This document shows positions 32,210 to 40,746 of a stretch of DNA of 41,652 nucleotides, one piece after another (the first letter of the stretch is position 1; every line of letters starts with the position of its first letter). Made by a program: the position numbers and the translations under genes. The notes below the pieces were generated by a model. It was not told the DNA's origin and made no database searches. It was given only the letters and a program-made list of their open reading frames with translations. Origin of the DNA: Oscillospiraceae bacterium (GTDB lineage: Bacteria > Bacillota > Clostridia > Oscillospirales > CAG-272); NCBI GenBank assembly GCA_015064925.1, contig SVRH01000003.1, forward strand, positions 1 through 41,652, given 5' to 3'.

Positions 32210-32260
32210 AAATAAAAAACAGGACCGATTTCGTTGCGAAAATCAGTTCTGTTTTTTATT
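32210..32260. terminator. Bidirectional terminator between HTH gene and thyX
   Basis: An interrupted stem with outer AAAAAACAG / CTGTTTTTT and inner GATTTCG / CGAAAATC around a short loop. A and T runs on either side allow it to act on both convergent transcripts. Confidence 0.85.
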
Positions 32261-33028
32261 TTATTTTTCATTCATCGCACGGTGACGTGCTCTGACTTCG
32301 GATGCTTTGCCGCAGGTCATTGTCCCCTCGGAGCAAGCACCTCTCACGCAAGCGGGTCCTGCGCTTCGGAACAGAAGCGGACTAACCTTGCGCACCTGCT
32401 CCAGCATCAGCCAAGCCATCTCACAGATCTCCCACTGTGCGCGGTTGCAGCAGCGCAGCTTAAAGAAATTGTACAGCGATCTTGTATTCATGGTCATGAT
32501 GATGCGTGTATCGCAGGCGCCGGGCAACACAAATCTGGCATCCTCGTTCGCCTTCTTTTCGGCAAGCGCGCGGGCATTCTGCTCGCTCTTTCCCTGCTCC
32601 ATGAAGGTCTTTGTATGCTTTTCGATGAGAAGATTGCGAATGGCATCATAATCCTCGGCATTTCTCTGCATATTCGCAAGGTACAGCTGCTTTGCCTCGG
32701 GACAAGCTTCGATCTCGGGCGGTGTCACAAAGCGAAAGCCCGACTTGGAAACGTAGCGCTGACTTTGTACCGAAAAGGACGCAATTCTGTGGCGGGTAAG
32801 CTGCGCAAGCAACGTGCGCGAAACCCCCTCAATGCCAAAGGTAAAGCTGGCGTGCTCCACCGGGCTTTCATGTCCCAAACTCATCAGCTTGTCCAAAAAT
32901 TCCTCGGTCTTTTCGGGGGTCAAGCCGTCAAGTAGCGTATCAATATCGCTTTTGGCATAACAAAGCTTGGCAGCAGCAGCCACCAATTTATCTCCGTCCG
33001 GTGTGTAAGCAAGCAGTTCTACCTTCAT
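32261..33028 (-). CDS. thyX: FAD-dependent thymidylate synthase ThyX
   Basis: 255 residues from ATG 33028, chosen for AGAGGA 6 nt upstream. The ThyX signature RHR-x7-S is present as R79-H80-R81 to S89 (RHRIASFSVQS), followed by QRYVS. Also seen are EHASFTFGIEGVSR, which helps form the FAD and dUMP sites, and the late NFFKLRCCNRAQWEI. The enzyme makes dTMP from dUMP using methylene-tetrahydrofolate and reduced FAD. It acts in the cytosol as a homotetramer in known members. Its promoter faces that of the yfbR-like gene, so two steps of deoxynucleotide metabolism are arranged divergently. The C-terminal 40 residues after SPLLFRSAGPACVRG are Cys-rich and unusual in detail. Confidence 0.94.
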   Translation of the reverse strand: MKVELLAYTPDGDKLVAAAAKLCYAKSDIDTLLDGLTPEKTEEFLDKLMSLGHESPVEHASFTFGIEGVSRTLLAQLTRHRIASFSVQSQRYVSKSGFRFVTPPEIEACPEAKQLYLANMQRNAEDYDAIRNLLIEKHTKTFMEQGKSEQNARALAEKKANEDARFVLPGACDTRIIMTMNTRSLYNFFKLRCCNRAQWEICEMAWLMLEQVRKVSPLLFRSAGPACVRGACSEGTMTCGKASEVRARHRAMNEK

Positions 33029-33060
33029 AATCGTTCCTCTTTTTTGCATTTATCGCTATC

Positions 33061-33089
33061 ATCATACACCACTTTTCCAAAATTGTCAA
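33061..33089 (-). promoter_or_regulatory. Promoter of thyX
   Basis: On the minus strand TTGACA (33089-33084), 17-bp spacer, TATGAT (33066-33061). Leader of about 27 nt to ATG 33028. Confidence 0.85.
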
Positions 33090-33117
33090 GATACCCATCG
33101 AATATCGCCTCACATTC

Positions 33118-33146
33118 TTGACATCCCTCTATTCTTTTGCTATAAT
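33118..33146 (+). promoter_or_regulatory. Promoter of the yfbR-like gene
   Basis: Full consensus: TTGACA (33118-33123), 17-bp spacer, TATAAT (33141-33146). Only 28 bp separate it from the divergent thyX -35 box. Confidence 0.92.
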
Positions 33147-33173
33147 TTGTATAGATCACACAAGGAGTCCAAC

Positions 33174-33770
33174 ATGGAAAACAACAGCTTTTACGCTCTG
33201 GTCTTTCGCCAGAAATATATCCGTCGCTGGGGGCTCATGCGCAACACCATGACCGAAAATCTTTCCGAGCACGCAATGGAAACGGCGGTGCTGGCACACT
33301 CGCTGGCGCTCATCGGCAACGAGATCTTCGGTAAGCAATACGATCCCGACCGTATCGCCACCTTGGCGCTGTTTCACGACGTACCCGAGGTATTCACCGG
33401 CGACCTCCCCACCCCCGTCAAGTATTTTGACAAGAACAGCAGAGAGAGCTATCAGCACATCGAGGAGCAAGCCATTGAAAACCTGCTTTCAAAGCTACCT
33501 GAGGCACTGCGCCCCACCTATCGCTCTATTTTCGAAGGCGGCAGCCGCGAGGAGCATCTGCTGGTCAAGGCAGCCGACAAGCTCACCGCCTATATCAAGT
33601 GTGTAGAAGAGGAAAAGTGCGGCAACAGCGAATTCATTTCCGCAAAGGTCTCCACCGCACGCTCGCTGGAGAAAATGCAGTGCGAAGAGCTCTCCTATTT
33701 TATGGAGCATCTGCTTCCCGCCTTCTCCATGACCATTGATGAAATGCAGGGCGGCAAAGCCACCTCTTGA
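33174..33770 (+). CDS. yfbR: YfbR-like 5'-deoxynucleotidase (HD domain)
   Basis: 198 residues from ATG 33174 with AAGGAGT upstream. The HD-domain metal ligands match the E. coli YfbR layout: H33 (LSEHAMETA), H68-D69 (ALFHDVPE, with E72) and D135 (KAADKLTAY). YfbR hydrolyses deoxyribonucleoside 5'-monophosphates and helps provide dUMP precursor for thymidylate synthesis. Its divergent position beside thyX agrees with that role. The N-terminal FYALVFRQKYIRRWGLMRN is also characteristic of the family. Its stop overlaps the -35 box of the next gene. Confidence 0.9.
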   Translation: MENNSFYALVFRQKYIRRWGLMRNTMTENLSEHAMETAVLAHSLALIGNEIFGKQYDPDRIATLALFHDVPEVFTGDLPTPVKYFDKNSRESYQHIEEQAIENLLSKLPEALRPTYRSIFEGGSREEHLLVKAADKLTAYIKCVEEEKCGNSEFISAKVSTARSLEKMQCEELSYFMEHLLPAFSMTIDEMQGGKATS

Positions 33771-33795
33771 CTTTTGGCGTCAAATGTAGTATACT
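33767..33795 (+). promoter_or_regulatory. Promoter of the EamA transporter / gpsA unit
   Basis: TTGACT (33767-33772, overlapping the preceding stop codon), 17-bp spacer, TATACT (33790-33795). The predicted start near 33802 is only about 6 nt before ATG 33808. Confidence 0.78.
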
Positions 33796-33807
33796 GAGTA
33801 TATCAAT

Positions 33808-34719
33808 ATGAATAAAAAGGAAATACGCGCATCCCTGTTGCTGCTTGTCTGCGCGTTCGTATGGGGATCCACCTTCGTTGCTCAAAGCAGCGCAGCCGAG
33901 CGTGTACCTACCTTCACCTTCCTGGCATCCCGTTCCTTTGTGGGTGGCGGAGCGCTGTTGCTCATCGCTCTTTGGCAGAACCGTCGCAAGCCGGGAACTC
34001 ATCTACCCAGCTTCCGACAACACCTTCTTGCAGGCGTGCTTTGCGGCAGCGCACTGTTTGTGGCATCCGCCTGCCAGCAGTACGGCATCGCTCTCGGCAC
34101 AGGCGCCGGGAAAGCCGGCTTTTTAACTGCTTTATATCTGATCTTTGTGCCGATACTCGAGCTTCTGCTTTACCGCAGAAGTCCCGGATGGATCACCGTC
34201 TGCGGCAGTATGTTTGCCCTTGTGGGTTTGTTTCTGCTTTGCGGACTCAGCACCTCGGGGCTGCACCTTGCCACAGGAGATCTGTTCACCGCCCTTTGCG
34301 GTCTTTGCTTTGCCTTTCACATTCTGATCGTAGACCGCTTTGCTCCGCAGCTTGACGGCATCAAGCTGTCCTGCATCCAGTTTCTTGTATGCGGACTGCT
34401 CAGTCTCCTTGCTGCACTTTTGTTGGAAGAAACCTCTTTTGGCGTTGTCACAAACGCCTACGGATCCATCCTCTACGCCGGTCTTTTCAGTTCGGCGCTT
34501 GGTTACACCCTGCAGATCATCGGACAAAGGGACTGTCCGCCCACCGTTGCCACCGTCCTCATGAGCCTTGAATCGGTGTTTGCACTGCTCAGCGAGACGG
34601 TCATTGCCCTATTACACAGCGAGAAACTCCCTATCAGCAGCACTGAGCTATTCGGCTGCCTGCTGATGTTTGTCGGCGTGTTGCTGGCACAAAATCCATT
34701 CAGGAGAATAACAAAATGA
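33808..34719 (+). CDS. DMT-superfamily (EamA) transporter
   Basis: 303 residues with ten predicted membrane segments in two EamA halves. The first helix, LLLLVCAFVWGSTFVAQ, has the W-G-S-T motif typical of the family; the second half contains YAGLFSSALGYTLQIIGQR and a C-terminal E-S-VFAL-SE-VIALL. Family members export or import amino acids and other metabolites; substrate unknown. No Shine-Dalgarno is seen before ATG 33808, and the predicted leader is only about 6 nt, so the mRNA may be nearly leaderless. The end overlaps gpsA by 4 bp (ATGA), so the two are coupled. Confidence 0.88.
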   Translation: MNKKEIRASLLLLVCAFVWGSTFVAQSSAAERVPTFTFLASRSFVGGGALLLIALWQNRRKPGTHLPSFRQHLLAGVLCGSALFVASACQQYGIALGTGAGKAGFLTALYLIFVPILELLLYRRSPGWITVCGSMFALVGLFLLCGLSTSGLHLATGDLFTALCGLCFAFHILIVDRFAPQLDGIKLSCIQFLVCGLLSLLAALLLEETSFGVVTNAYGSILYAGLFSSALGYTLQIIGQRDCPPTVATVLMSLESVFALLSETVIALLHSEKLPISSTELFGCLLMFVGVLLAQNPFRRITK

Positions 34720-35711
34720 AAGTAACAGTTTACGGCACAGGAAGCTGGGGCACCGCCCTGGCGCAGGTCCTTCTCGACAACGGTCACGACGTATGGCTAT
34801 ACGGTGTAGACCCCGAGGAGATCCGCGACATCAACGAAAATCATCGCAATAGCCGCTACTTTGGCGATCTTCCCATTGCAGAAGGGCTCAAAGCCACCGA
34901 CGACATCCGTCTTGCCACCGAGGGTGCAGGTGCCATCGTCATTGCCGTACCCACTAAGTTTATTCGCTCCGCCCTTTCCAAAGGCAACCCCTACATCAGC
35001 GAAAGCGCGTTGATCATCAACGCAGCCAAGGGCTTTGACTGGGAAAAGAACTGCCGCATCACCGACACTATGCGCGAGGTGATGGCAGACCGCCCCCACC
35101 GAACCGTCGCCTCCATCATCGGACCCAGCCACGCAGAGGAGGTCATTCAGAGAATGTTGACCTGCGTTTGTGCCGTTTCGCTGGATCTGGAGGTGGCAAA
35201 CGAGGTACGTACGCTGTTTTCCAATCAATATATGCGACTGTACTCCAACACCGATGAGGTAGGTGCAGAGTACGGTGCCGCTGTCAAGAACGTCATCGCC
35301 ATTGCCTCCGGCATTTTGGTTGGGCAGGGCTACGGCGACAACGCCAAGGCAGCGCTGGTAGACAGAGGACTTCTTGAAATGGCGCGCTACGGTGTTTCCA
35401 AGGGAGGCAAGCCCGAAACCTACTACGGACTGACCGGTCTTGGCGATCTGGTGGTCACCTGCTTCAGCATCCACTCCCGCAATTACCGCGCCGGGCTTGC
35501 CATCGGCAAAGCCAATGACGCCGCCTCCTTCCTTGCAGATAACAAAACCACTGTGGAAGGCATCAACAGCTGCAAGGTCATTTACGAGGATTTGAAAAAC
35601 TGCGATTTCGAAATGCCGGTTGTGGAAGCGCTCTACCGCGTGCTCTACGAAGGCGCTCTGCCCTCCGAAGAGATCAAGACGCTGATGCTGCGTCCTCTGA
35701 AGGTGGAATAA
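34716..35711 (+). CDS. gpsA: NAD(P)H-dependent glycerol-3-phosphate dehydrogenase
   Basis: 331 residues. N-terminal Rossmann motif G-T-G-S-W-G-T-A (residues 7-14), then AIVIAVPTKFIRSAL, IINAAKGFDWEK, the glycine-rich IIGPSHAEEV, EYGAAVKNVIAIASG with the catalytic lysine, and GLTGLGDLVVTC. All are diagnostic of GpsA. It reduces dihydroxyacetone phosphate to sn-glycerol 3-phosphate for phospholipid synthesis. AGGAG lies in the last codons of the upstream EamA gene, with which it overlaps by ATGA. A strong terminator follows. Confidence 0.96.
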   Translation: MKVTVYGTGSWGTALAQVLLDNGHDVWLYGVDPEEIRDINENHRNSRYFGDLPIAEGLKATDDIRLATEGAGAIVIAVPTKFIRSALSKGNPYISESALIINAAKGFDWEKNCRITDTMREVMADRPHRTVASIIGPSHAEEVIQRMLTCVCAVSLDLEVANEVRTLFSNQYMRLYSNTDEVGAEYGAAVKNVIAIASGILVGQGYGDNAKAALVDRGLLEMARYGVSKGGKPETYYGLTGLGDLVVTCFSIHSRNYRAGLAIGKANDAASFLADNKTTVEGINSCKVIYEDLKNCDFEMPVVEALYRVLYEGALPSEEIKTLMLRPLKVE

Positions 35712-35714
35712 ATC

Positions 35715-35746
35715 AAAAGGACTGTGCTCACGCACAGTCCTTTTTC
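35715..35746 (+). terminator. Terminator of gpsA
   Basis: AAAAGGACTGTGC (35715-35727) pairs with GCACAGTCCTTTT (35732-35744), loop TCAC, followed by T. Confidence 0.93.
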
Positions 35747-35757
35747 AAATTTACATA

Positions 35758-35788
35758 ACAAAAGCCGCAGCTGACGCTACGGCTTTTT
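35758..35788 (-). terminator. Terminator of the sugar ATPase gene
   Basis: AAAAGCCG (35760-35767) pairs with CGGCTTTT (35780-35787), with inner AGC/GCT pairing. Read on the minus strand it ends in a CTTTTG tail just after the stop of the ATPase gene. Confidence 0.75.
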
Positions 35789-35797
35789 GCGTTTATC

Positions 35798-36913
35798 TTA
35801 GTGGATAATGCATCTTTCGGTGTCCTTATCGAAGATATGAACACGGGTGGTGTCGATACCAACCTTGATATCGGTATCGGGCTTAACGCTGGAACGAGAG
35901 GAAACACGGGCAACCATGTTGTACTCTTCGCCGCAGTTGAAGTAAATGTAGATTTCAGCACCCATAAGCTCGGTAACGTCTACGTGAGCGGGAATTACCA
36001 GAGAGGGATTTGCATTCAGGAATGCTTCGTCATCATGGATCAGCTCGGGACGGATACCTGCGATAACTTCCTTGCCGATGTAATCCTTCAGAGCTTCGTC
36101 ATTTGCCTTTTCTGCCGGCAGCTTCAGCTTGTTGTCAGCGAAGCACAGGCAAACGTCGCCATGATCGTCTTCCAGACGGCAGTTTACAAAGTTCATCTGA
36201 GGAGTGCCGATGAAGCCTGCTACGAAGATGTTGCAGGGCAGATCGTACAGATTCTGAGGAGTATCTACCTGCTGGATGATACCGTCCTTCATAACTACGA
36301 TACGGGTAGCCATGGTCATAGCCTCTACCTGGTCGTGAGTTACGTAAATGAAGGTGGTTTCCAGCTTCTTGTGAAGCTTGGTCAGCTCGGTTCTCATGGT
36401 TGCACGCAGCTTAGCGTCCAGGTTGGACAGAGGTTCGTCAAGCAGGAATACGGAGGGCTCACGAACGATTGCACGACCCAGCGCAACTCTCTGCTTCTGA
36501 CCACCGGACAGAGCCTTAGGACGTCTCTGCAGCAGGTGAGCGATGTCCAGAATACGAGCAGCTTCTTCAACGCGACGCTTGATCTCTTCCTTGTTTACCT
36601 TACGCAGCTTCAGACCGAATGCCATGTTGTCAAACACGGTCATGTGGGGGTACAGAGCGTAGTTCTGGAACACCATCGCGATGTCTCTGTCCTTAGGAGC
36701 CACGTCGTTAACCAGACGGTCGCCGATCCACAGTTCGCCTTCGGTGATTTCTTCCAGACCTGCGATCATACGCAGAGTGGTGGTCTTACCGCAACCGGAA
36801 GGACCTACGAAAATGATAAATTCCTTATCCTTTACGTCCAGACAGAAGTCTTTTACAGCGGTAACACCGCCGGGATATTTCTTGTAAATGTGGTTAAATT
36901 TCAAGCCAGCCAT
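35798..36913 (-). CDS. MsmX/UgpC-type sugar ABC transporter ATPase
   Basis: 371 residues from ATG 36913, chosen for AAGGAGG 9 nt upstream. Walker [10 protein letters not shown] (37-45), Q-loop [21 protein letters not shown], signature [14 protein letters not shown] (135-148), Walker B VFLLDE (155-160), D-loop SNLDAKLR and H-loop [13 protein letters not shown] are intact. The C-terminal 130 residues form the OB/TOBE domain of the MalK-MsmX-UgpC group ([20 protein letters not shown]). In Bacillus and Streptococcus, MsmX and MsmK energise several sugar importers in trans. Here it stands alone while both permease pairs of the nearby operon lack an ATPase, so it is the likely shared motor. Confidence 0.93.
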   Translation of the reverse strand: MAGLKFNHIYKKYPGGVTAVKDFCLDVKDKEFIIFVGPSGCGKTTTLRMIAGLEEITEGELWIGDRLVNDVAPKDRDIAMVFQNYALYPHMTVFDNMAFGLKLRKVNKEEIKRRVEEAARILDIAHLLQRRPKALSGGQKQRVALGRAIVREPSVFLLDEPLSNLDAKLRATMRTELTKLHKKLETTFIYVTHDQVEAMTMATRIVVMKDGIIQQVDTPQNLYDLPCNIFVAGFIGTPQMNFVNCRLEDDHGDVCLCFADNKLKLPAEKANDEALKDYIGKEVIAGIRPELIHDDEAFLNANPSLVIPAHVDVTELMGAEIYIYFNCGEEYNMVARVSSRSSVKPDTDIKVGIDTTRVHIFDKDTERCIIH

Positions 36914-36933
36914 TTTTTGTATCCTCCTTAGTT

Positions 36934-36948
36934 CGCGGCTTTGCCGCG
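36934..36948 (-). promoter_or_regulatory. Small leader hairpin of the sugar ATPase gene
   Basis: CGCGGC-TTT-GCCGCG: a 6-bp GC stem with 3-nt loop between the predicted promoter and the AAGGAGG ribosome site. Its role, if any, is unknown. Confidence 0.5.
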
Positions 36949-36970
36949 TATATATTTTCTTACGGTACAT

Positions 36971-36999
36971 ATTGTAGCAGAAATCCTTGCAAAATGGAA
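36971..36999 (-). promoter_or_regulatory. Possible promoter of the sugar ATPase gene
   Basis: On the minus strand TTCCAT (36999-36994), 17-bp spacer, TACAAT (36976-36971). The -35 is weak, so activation or a relaxed promoter is possible. Confidence 0.55.
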
Positions 37000-37105
37000 G
37001 AGGGTATTTGGCCAAAATTCTCTTCCTACTTTTGAACAATTTGCACAATAAATTCGCCTGTTTTTACAGCCTTGATCATTAAAAGCCGTTTGCAACTTTA
37101 ATTTA

Positions 37106-39256
37106 TTAAGATTTAATCTCTTTCATGGTCAGCGAGATGCGCTTTTTCACGGTGTCCACATCCAGCACCGTCACCTGCACACGGTCTCCCACCGCAAGCA
37201 CCTCACTGGGATGCTTGATGTAGCGATCACAGATGCGGGACAGATGCACAAGCCCATCCTGATGCACGCCGATGTCCACGAATGCGCCGAAGTCGGTGAC
37301 GTTTCGCACCGTTCCCTGCAGCTTCATGCCGGGCTTCAGATCGGCAATGTCCATGACCGCCGAGCGCAGCTCGGGAGGCGGCAGCTCGTCACGCACGTCA
37401 CGTCCCGGCTTTTCCAATTCCGACAGAATATCAGCAAGGGTGGGCTCACCGATGGAAAGGATCGTGCAGAGCTCTGCCGTTTCCTTCTCTGCCTTGGCAC
37501 GCAGACCCGACAGTCTGCCCGCCGCCACATCCTCCATGGAGTAGCCATAGCGGGTCAGCAGCGCCTTTGCCGCCTTGTAGGACTCGGGGTGCACGCCCGT
37601 GTTGTCAAGGATCTCGGACGAGCCCGAAACGCGTAAGAAGCCCGCCGCCTGCTCGAATGCCTTGGCGCCGATCTTGGGCACCTTCAGAAGCTGTGCGCGG
37701 TTCTTGAAGGCTCCGTTTTCATCTCTGTACTTCACGATGTTCTTTGCCGCAGTGGCATTGATTCCTGAAATGTGGGAAAGCAGACTGTGAGAAGCGGTGT
37801 TCAGATCCACACCCACGCGGTTCACGCAGTCCTCCACCACGCCGCCCAGCGCCTCGTCCAAACGCGCAGGCTTCATGTCGTGCTGGTACTGACCAACACC
37901 AATGGACTTGGGATCGATCTTCACAAGCTCCGCCAGGGGATCCTGCAGTCTTCTGGCAATAGAGACCGCCGAACGCTGGGTCACGTCAAAATCGGGGAAC
38001 TCGTCCGCGCCCAGCTTGGAGGCAGAGTACACCGAGGCGCCCGCCTCGCTGACCACCGCATAGCGCACCTTTCCGTTCCATTCGGGAAGCAGATCGGCAA
38101 TAAACATCTCGCTCTCGCCCGAGGCAGTGCCGTTGCCGATGGCGACCACGTCCACGTTATACTTCTTCACAAGGCTCTTGACCACCCTGCCGGCACCCGC
38201 AATGTCCTCACGGGGCTTGGTGGGGTAGATCACGCCGGTGTCCAGCACCTTGCCGGTGGCGTCCACCACCGCCAGCTTGCAGCCGGTACGGTAGCCGGGG
38301 TCCAGCCCCAGAACGGTCTTGCCCTTGAGAGGGGCGGACATGAGCAGATTCTTCAGATTGTCGGAAAAGACCTTGATGGCAGCCTCGCTTGCCGCGTCGG
38401 TCAGCTCAGAGCGGATCTCTCGCTCGATGGCAGGGGCGATCAGGCGGTCGTAGGAATCGATCATCGCCTTTACCACGTACTTGCGGCAGGGGCTTTCAAA
38501 ATCGGTGATCACATCGGCAAACAGATAGTTCAGCGGCAGATCCTTGGAGATCTCCACCGATACCTTCAGACAGTCTTCCTTCTCGCCGCGGTTGATGGCA
38601 AGCACTCTGTGACCCTGCAGCTTTTCGATCTCGGAGCTGAAATCATAATAGTTGCTATACACCGAGTCGCCCTCGCATGCCTGCTTGACGATCAGCTTGC
38701 CCTGCTTTCCGGTGATATAGCGGATGTCCTTGCGATACGTCGCATTGTCCGAGATCGCCTCGGCAATGATGTCCATGGCGCCCTGCAGTGCCTCTTCTGC
38801 GTTTGCGACACCCTTTTCTTCGCTTATAAATTCGCCCGCCTTCAAAACGGGTTCGGCATCCCTTGTCTGCGCCAGCAGATAGTCGGCAAGGGGAGTCAGT
38901 CCCTTTTCCTTGGCGACCGACGCGCGGGTCTTGCGCTTGGGCTTGAAGGGACGGTAGATGTCCTCCACCTCGGTCAGGATCTGTGCCGCCTCCAACGCCG
39001 CCGCGATCTCATCGGTCATCATACCAAGCTCGGTGATGGAGTGGCTGACCTCCTCCTTGCGCTTTTCCAGATTGCGCAGATAGGTCAGGCGGTCGTTGAG
39101 CTCACGCAGGACGGTATCGTCCAGCGATCCCGTCACCTCCTTGCGGTAACGGGCGATAAAGGGAATGGTGCTGCCGTCGTCGATCAGCTCCACCGTCTTC
39201 TCCACCTGCTCAAGCTTCAGTGAAAATTCATTTGCCAGTGTTTGTAAAATATCCAT
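37106..39256 (-). CDS. tex: Tex-family RNA-binding transcription accessory protein
   Basis: 716 residues, normal for Tex. The order is: helical Tex N-domain (TIPFIARYRKEVTGSLDDT at about 31-49), a YqgF/RNase H-like domain beginning VLGLDPGYRTGCKLAVVD (about 309-326), helix-hairpin-helix region (VGVDLNTASHSLLSHISGI to IGAKAFEQAAGFLRV, about 482-545), and a C-terminal S1 RNA-binding domain (GTVRNVTDFGAFVDIGVHQ, about 645-663). Tex associates with RNA polymerase or the ribosome in various bacteria. GGAG precedes ATG 39256. The gene starts 17 bp after the stop of the pseudouridine synthase gene and is probably in the same operon. No clear terminator follows. Confidence 0.95.
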   Translation of the reverse strand: MDILQTLANEFSLKLEQVEKTVELIDDGSTIPFIARYRKEVTGSLDDTVLRELNDRLTYLRNLEKRKEEVSHSITELGMMTDEIAAALEAAQILTEVEDIYRPFKPKRKTRASVAKEKGLTPLADYLLAQTRDAEPVLKAGEFISEEKGVANAEEALQGAMDIIAEAISDNATYRKDIRYITGKQGKLIVKQACEGDSVYSNYYDFSSEIEKLQGHRVLAINRGEKEDCLKVSVEISKDLPLNYLFADVITDFESPCRKYVVKAMIDSYDRLIAPAIEREIRSELTDAASEAAIKVFSDNLKNLLMSAPLKGKTVLGLDPGYRTGCKLAVVDATGKVLDTGVIYPTKPREDIAGAGRVVKSLVKKYNVDVVAIGNGTASGESEMFIADLLPEWNGKVRYAVVSEAGASVYSASKLGADEFPDFDVTQRSAVSIARRLQDPLAELVKIDPKSIGVGQYQHDMKPARLDEALGGVVEDCVNRVGVDLNTASHSLLSHISGINATAAKNIVKYRDENGAFKNRAQLLKVPKIGAKAFEQAAGFLRVSGSSEILDNTGVHPESYKAAKALLTRYGYSMEDVAAGRLSGLRAKAEKETAELCTILSIGEPTLADILSELEKPGRDVRDELPPPELRSAVMDIADLKPGMKLQGTVRNVTDFGAFVDIGVHQDGLVHLSRICDRYIKHPSEVLAVGDRVQVTVLDVDTVKKRISLTMKEIKS

Positions 39257-39273
39257 AGGTATACTCCGGTAGA

Positions 39274-39975
39274 TTATAACAGTTTTTCAATGCTTTTTTG
39301 TTCCTCTTCACCAAGATGGCGCCACTGTCCCCGTTCCAGCGCGGGATCCAGCGCGATATCCGCAAATCGGATGCGCTCGAGCGCGGTCACCTTGTTGTGC
39401 ACCGCCTCCAGCATACGCTTGATCTGATGATACTTCCCTTCGGTCAGTGTAATTTCTCCCGACTGCGGCGAATGCAGCGTCACCTTACAGGGCGCGCTTG
39501 TGAAATCGCCCAGATCCACCCCGCCCTCTAGCGTCAGCCGATCCTCCTCGGATAACGGAAAACGACTTTCAAAGCGGTAGACCTTTTCACAGTGGGTCTT
39601 GGGTGCCAGCAGTCTGTGTGCCAGCGGACCGTTGTTGGTAAGGATCATCAGTCCAAGGGTGTTCTTGTCAAGTCTGCCGCAGGGAAACAAGCCTATCTTT
39701 TGAAGCTCGGGCGGCAGCAGCGTCAGCACCGTCACGTCGTCGGGCGCTTCGGTGGCGGATACGTAGCCCGCGGGCTTGTTGAGCATGATATAGGTAAATT
39801 TGCGATACTGCACGGCACATCCGTCCAGCGTCACGGTATCCTCATCCTCATTGATATGCGAAGAGGCATCCTTGACGATACTGCCATTGACCGCGATCCG
39901 CCCTTTTTTGGCAGCCTGCGCACACTCCTTGCGGGAGAGCAGCCCCACGGAGGTAAAATATTTATCCAGTCGCAT
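39274..39975 (-). CDS. RsuA/RluB/RluF-family rRNA pseudouridine synthase
   Basis: 233 residues from ATG 39975, chosen for AAGGGGGC 7 nt upstream; a longer frame would run into the terminator of the pduL gene. The N-terminal S4 domain (MRLDKYFTSVGLLSRKEC) is followed by the catalytic motif GRLDKNTLGLMILTN with Asp103, then EKVYRFE and GKYHQIKRMLEAV, all typical. Its size and S4 domain fit RsuA, which modifies 16S rRNA near U516, but RluB or RluF relatives cannot be excluded. Confidence 0.92.
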   Translation of the reverse strand: MRLDKYFTSVGLLSRKECAQAAKKGRIAVNGSIVKDASSHINEDEDTVTLDGCAVQYRKFTYIMLNKPAGYVSATEAPDDVTVLTLLPPELQKIGLFPCGRLDKNTLGLMILTNNGPLAHRLLAPKTHCEKVYRFESRFPLSEEDRLTLEGGVDLGDFTSAPCKVTLHSPQSGEITLTEGKYHQIKRMLEAVHNKVTALERIRFADIALDPALERGQWRHLGEEEQKSIEKLL

Positions 39976-40000
39976 AGTAAGCCCCCTTCTTCGTGAATTG

Positions 40001-40044
40001 ACAAAAACAAAGCTGCTGCACCGTAAGACCAATGCAACAGCTTT
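40001..40044 (-). terminator. Terminator of pduL
   Basis: AAAGCTGCTGCA (40009-40020) pairs with TGCAACAGCTTT (40033-40044), one mismatch position wobbling in RNA. On the minus strand the hairpin is followed by GTTTTTGT. Confidence 0.85.
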
Positions 40045-40050
40045 CGATTT

Positions 40051-40620
40051 TTACTTTACGATCTCGCCGTACACTTCGCCAAAGGCGGCAGCGGCGTTCG
40101 CTTCGTCGGTATCAATGTGCATTGCCAGAGCAAACTTGGGAGAAACACGTACCACGGTATCACCGAACACGGTGCTTCTGCCATTGGTCTCCACCTTCAC
40201 GGAAACCACGTCCTTGTCCTTCAGACCCATTGCCTCTGCATCGGCAGGGGTCATGTGGATGTGACGCTTTGCGATCATCACGCCCTCAGCGATCTCGACC
40301 TCGCCGCAGGGACCGACCAGCTTCAGACCGGGAGTGCCTGCCACGTCGCCCGATTCTCTGATCGGAACGGCCTTCAGACCAAGGGTTCTGGCATCGGTAA
40401 AGGAAAGCTCAACCTGATCGGCGGGTCTGGTGGGTCCGAGGATGGACACCTTGAGGGATGCCTTGGGGCCAACCAGCTCAACCTTTTCCTCGCAGGCGTA
40501 CTGGCCGGGCTGGCTCAGATCCTTCTTATTGGTCAGCTCGTGACCTGCGCCGAAGAGAGTTTCCAGCGTTTCTTTGGTAACGTGAATATGTCTTGCGGAA
40601 GTTTCAACGATGAATTTCAT
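40051..40620 (-). CDS. pduL: PduL-type phosphate acyltransferase without encapsulation extension
   Basis: 189 residues; AAAGGAG precedes ATG 40620. The metal-binding histidines of PduL are present: SARHIHV (H11 and H13), AKRHIHM (H120 and H122) and AMHIDTDEAN (H168). The enzyme transfers an acetyl or propionyl group between CoA and phosphate. The protein begins directly with the first beta-barrel and lacks the N-terminal helix that targets PduL to bacterial microcompartments, and no shell gene is nearby. It is therefore probably a cytosolic acetyl-phosphate-forming enzyme of fermentation. It has its own promoter and terminator. Confidence 0.93.
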   Translation of the reverse strand: MKFIVETSARHIHVTKETLETLFGAGHELTNKKDLSQPGQYACEEKVELVGPKASLKVSILGPTRPADQVELSFTDARTLGLKAVPIRESGDVAGTPGLKLVGPCGEVEIAEGVMIAKRHIHMTPADAEAMGLKDKDVVSVKVETNGRSTVFGDTVVRVSPKFALAMHIDTDEANAAAAFGEVYGEIVK

Positions 40621-40676
40621 TTTATTCTTCTCCTTTTGCTCGTATATTTCAAATAATATTTTTGCATACTACGATT

Positions 40677-40705
40677 ATTATACCACTAAAACGTCCGATT
40701 GTAAA
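40677..40705 (-). promoter_or_regulatory. Promoter of pduL
   Basis: On the minus strand TTTACA (40705-40700), 17-bp spacer, TATAAT (40682-40677). Confidence 0.88.
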
Positions 40706-40746
40706 GAGCGTTTTCAAAAAAAGTCAAAACGGAGCGTAAGATTCAA

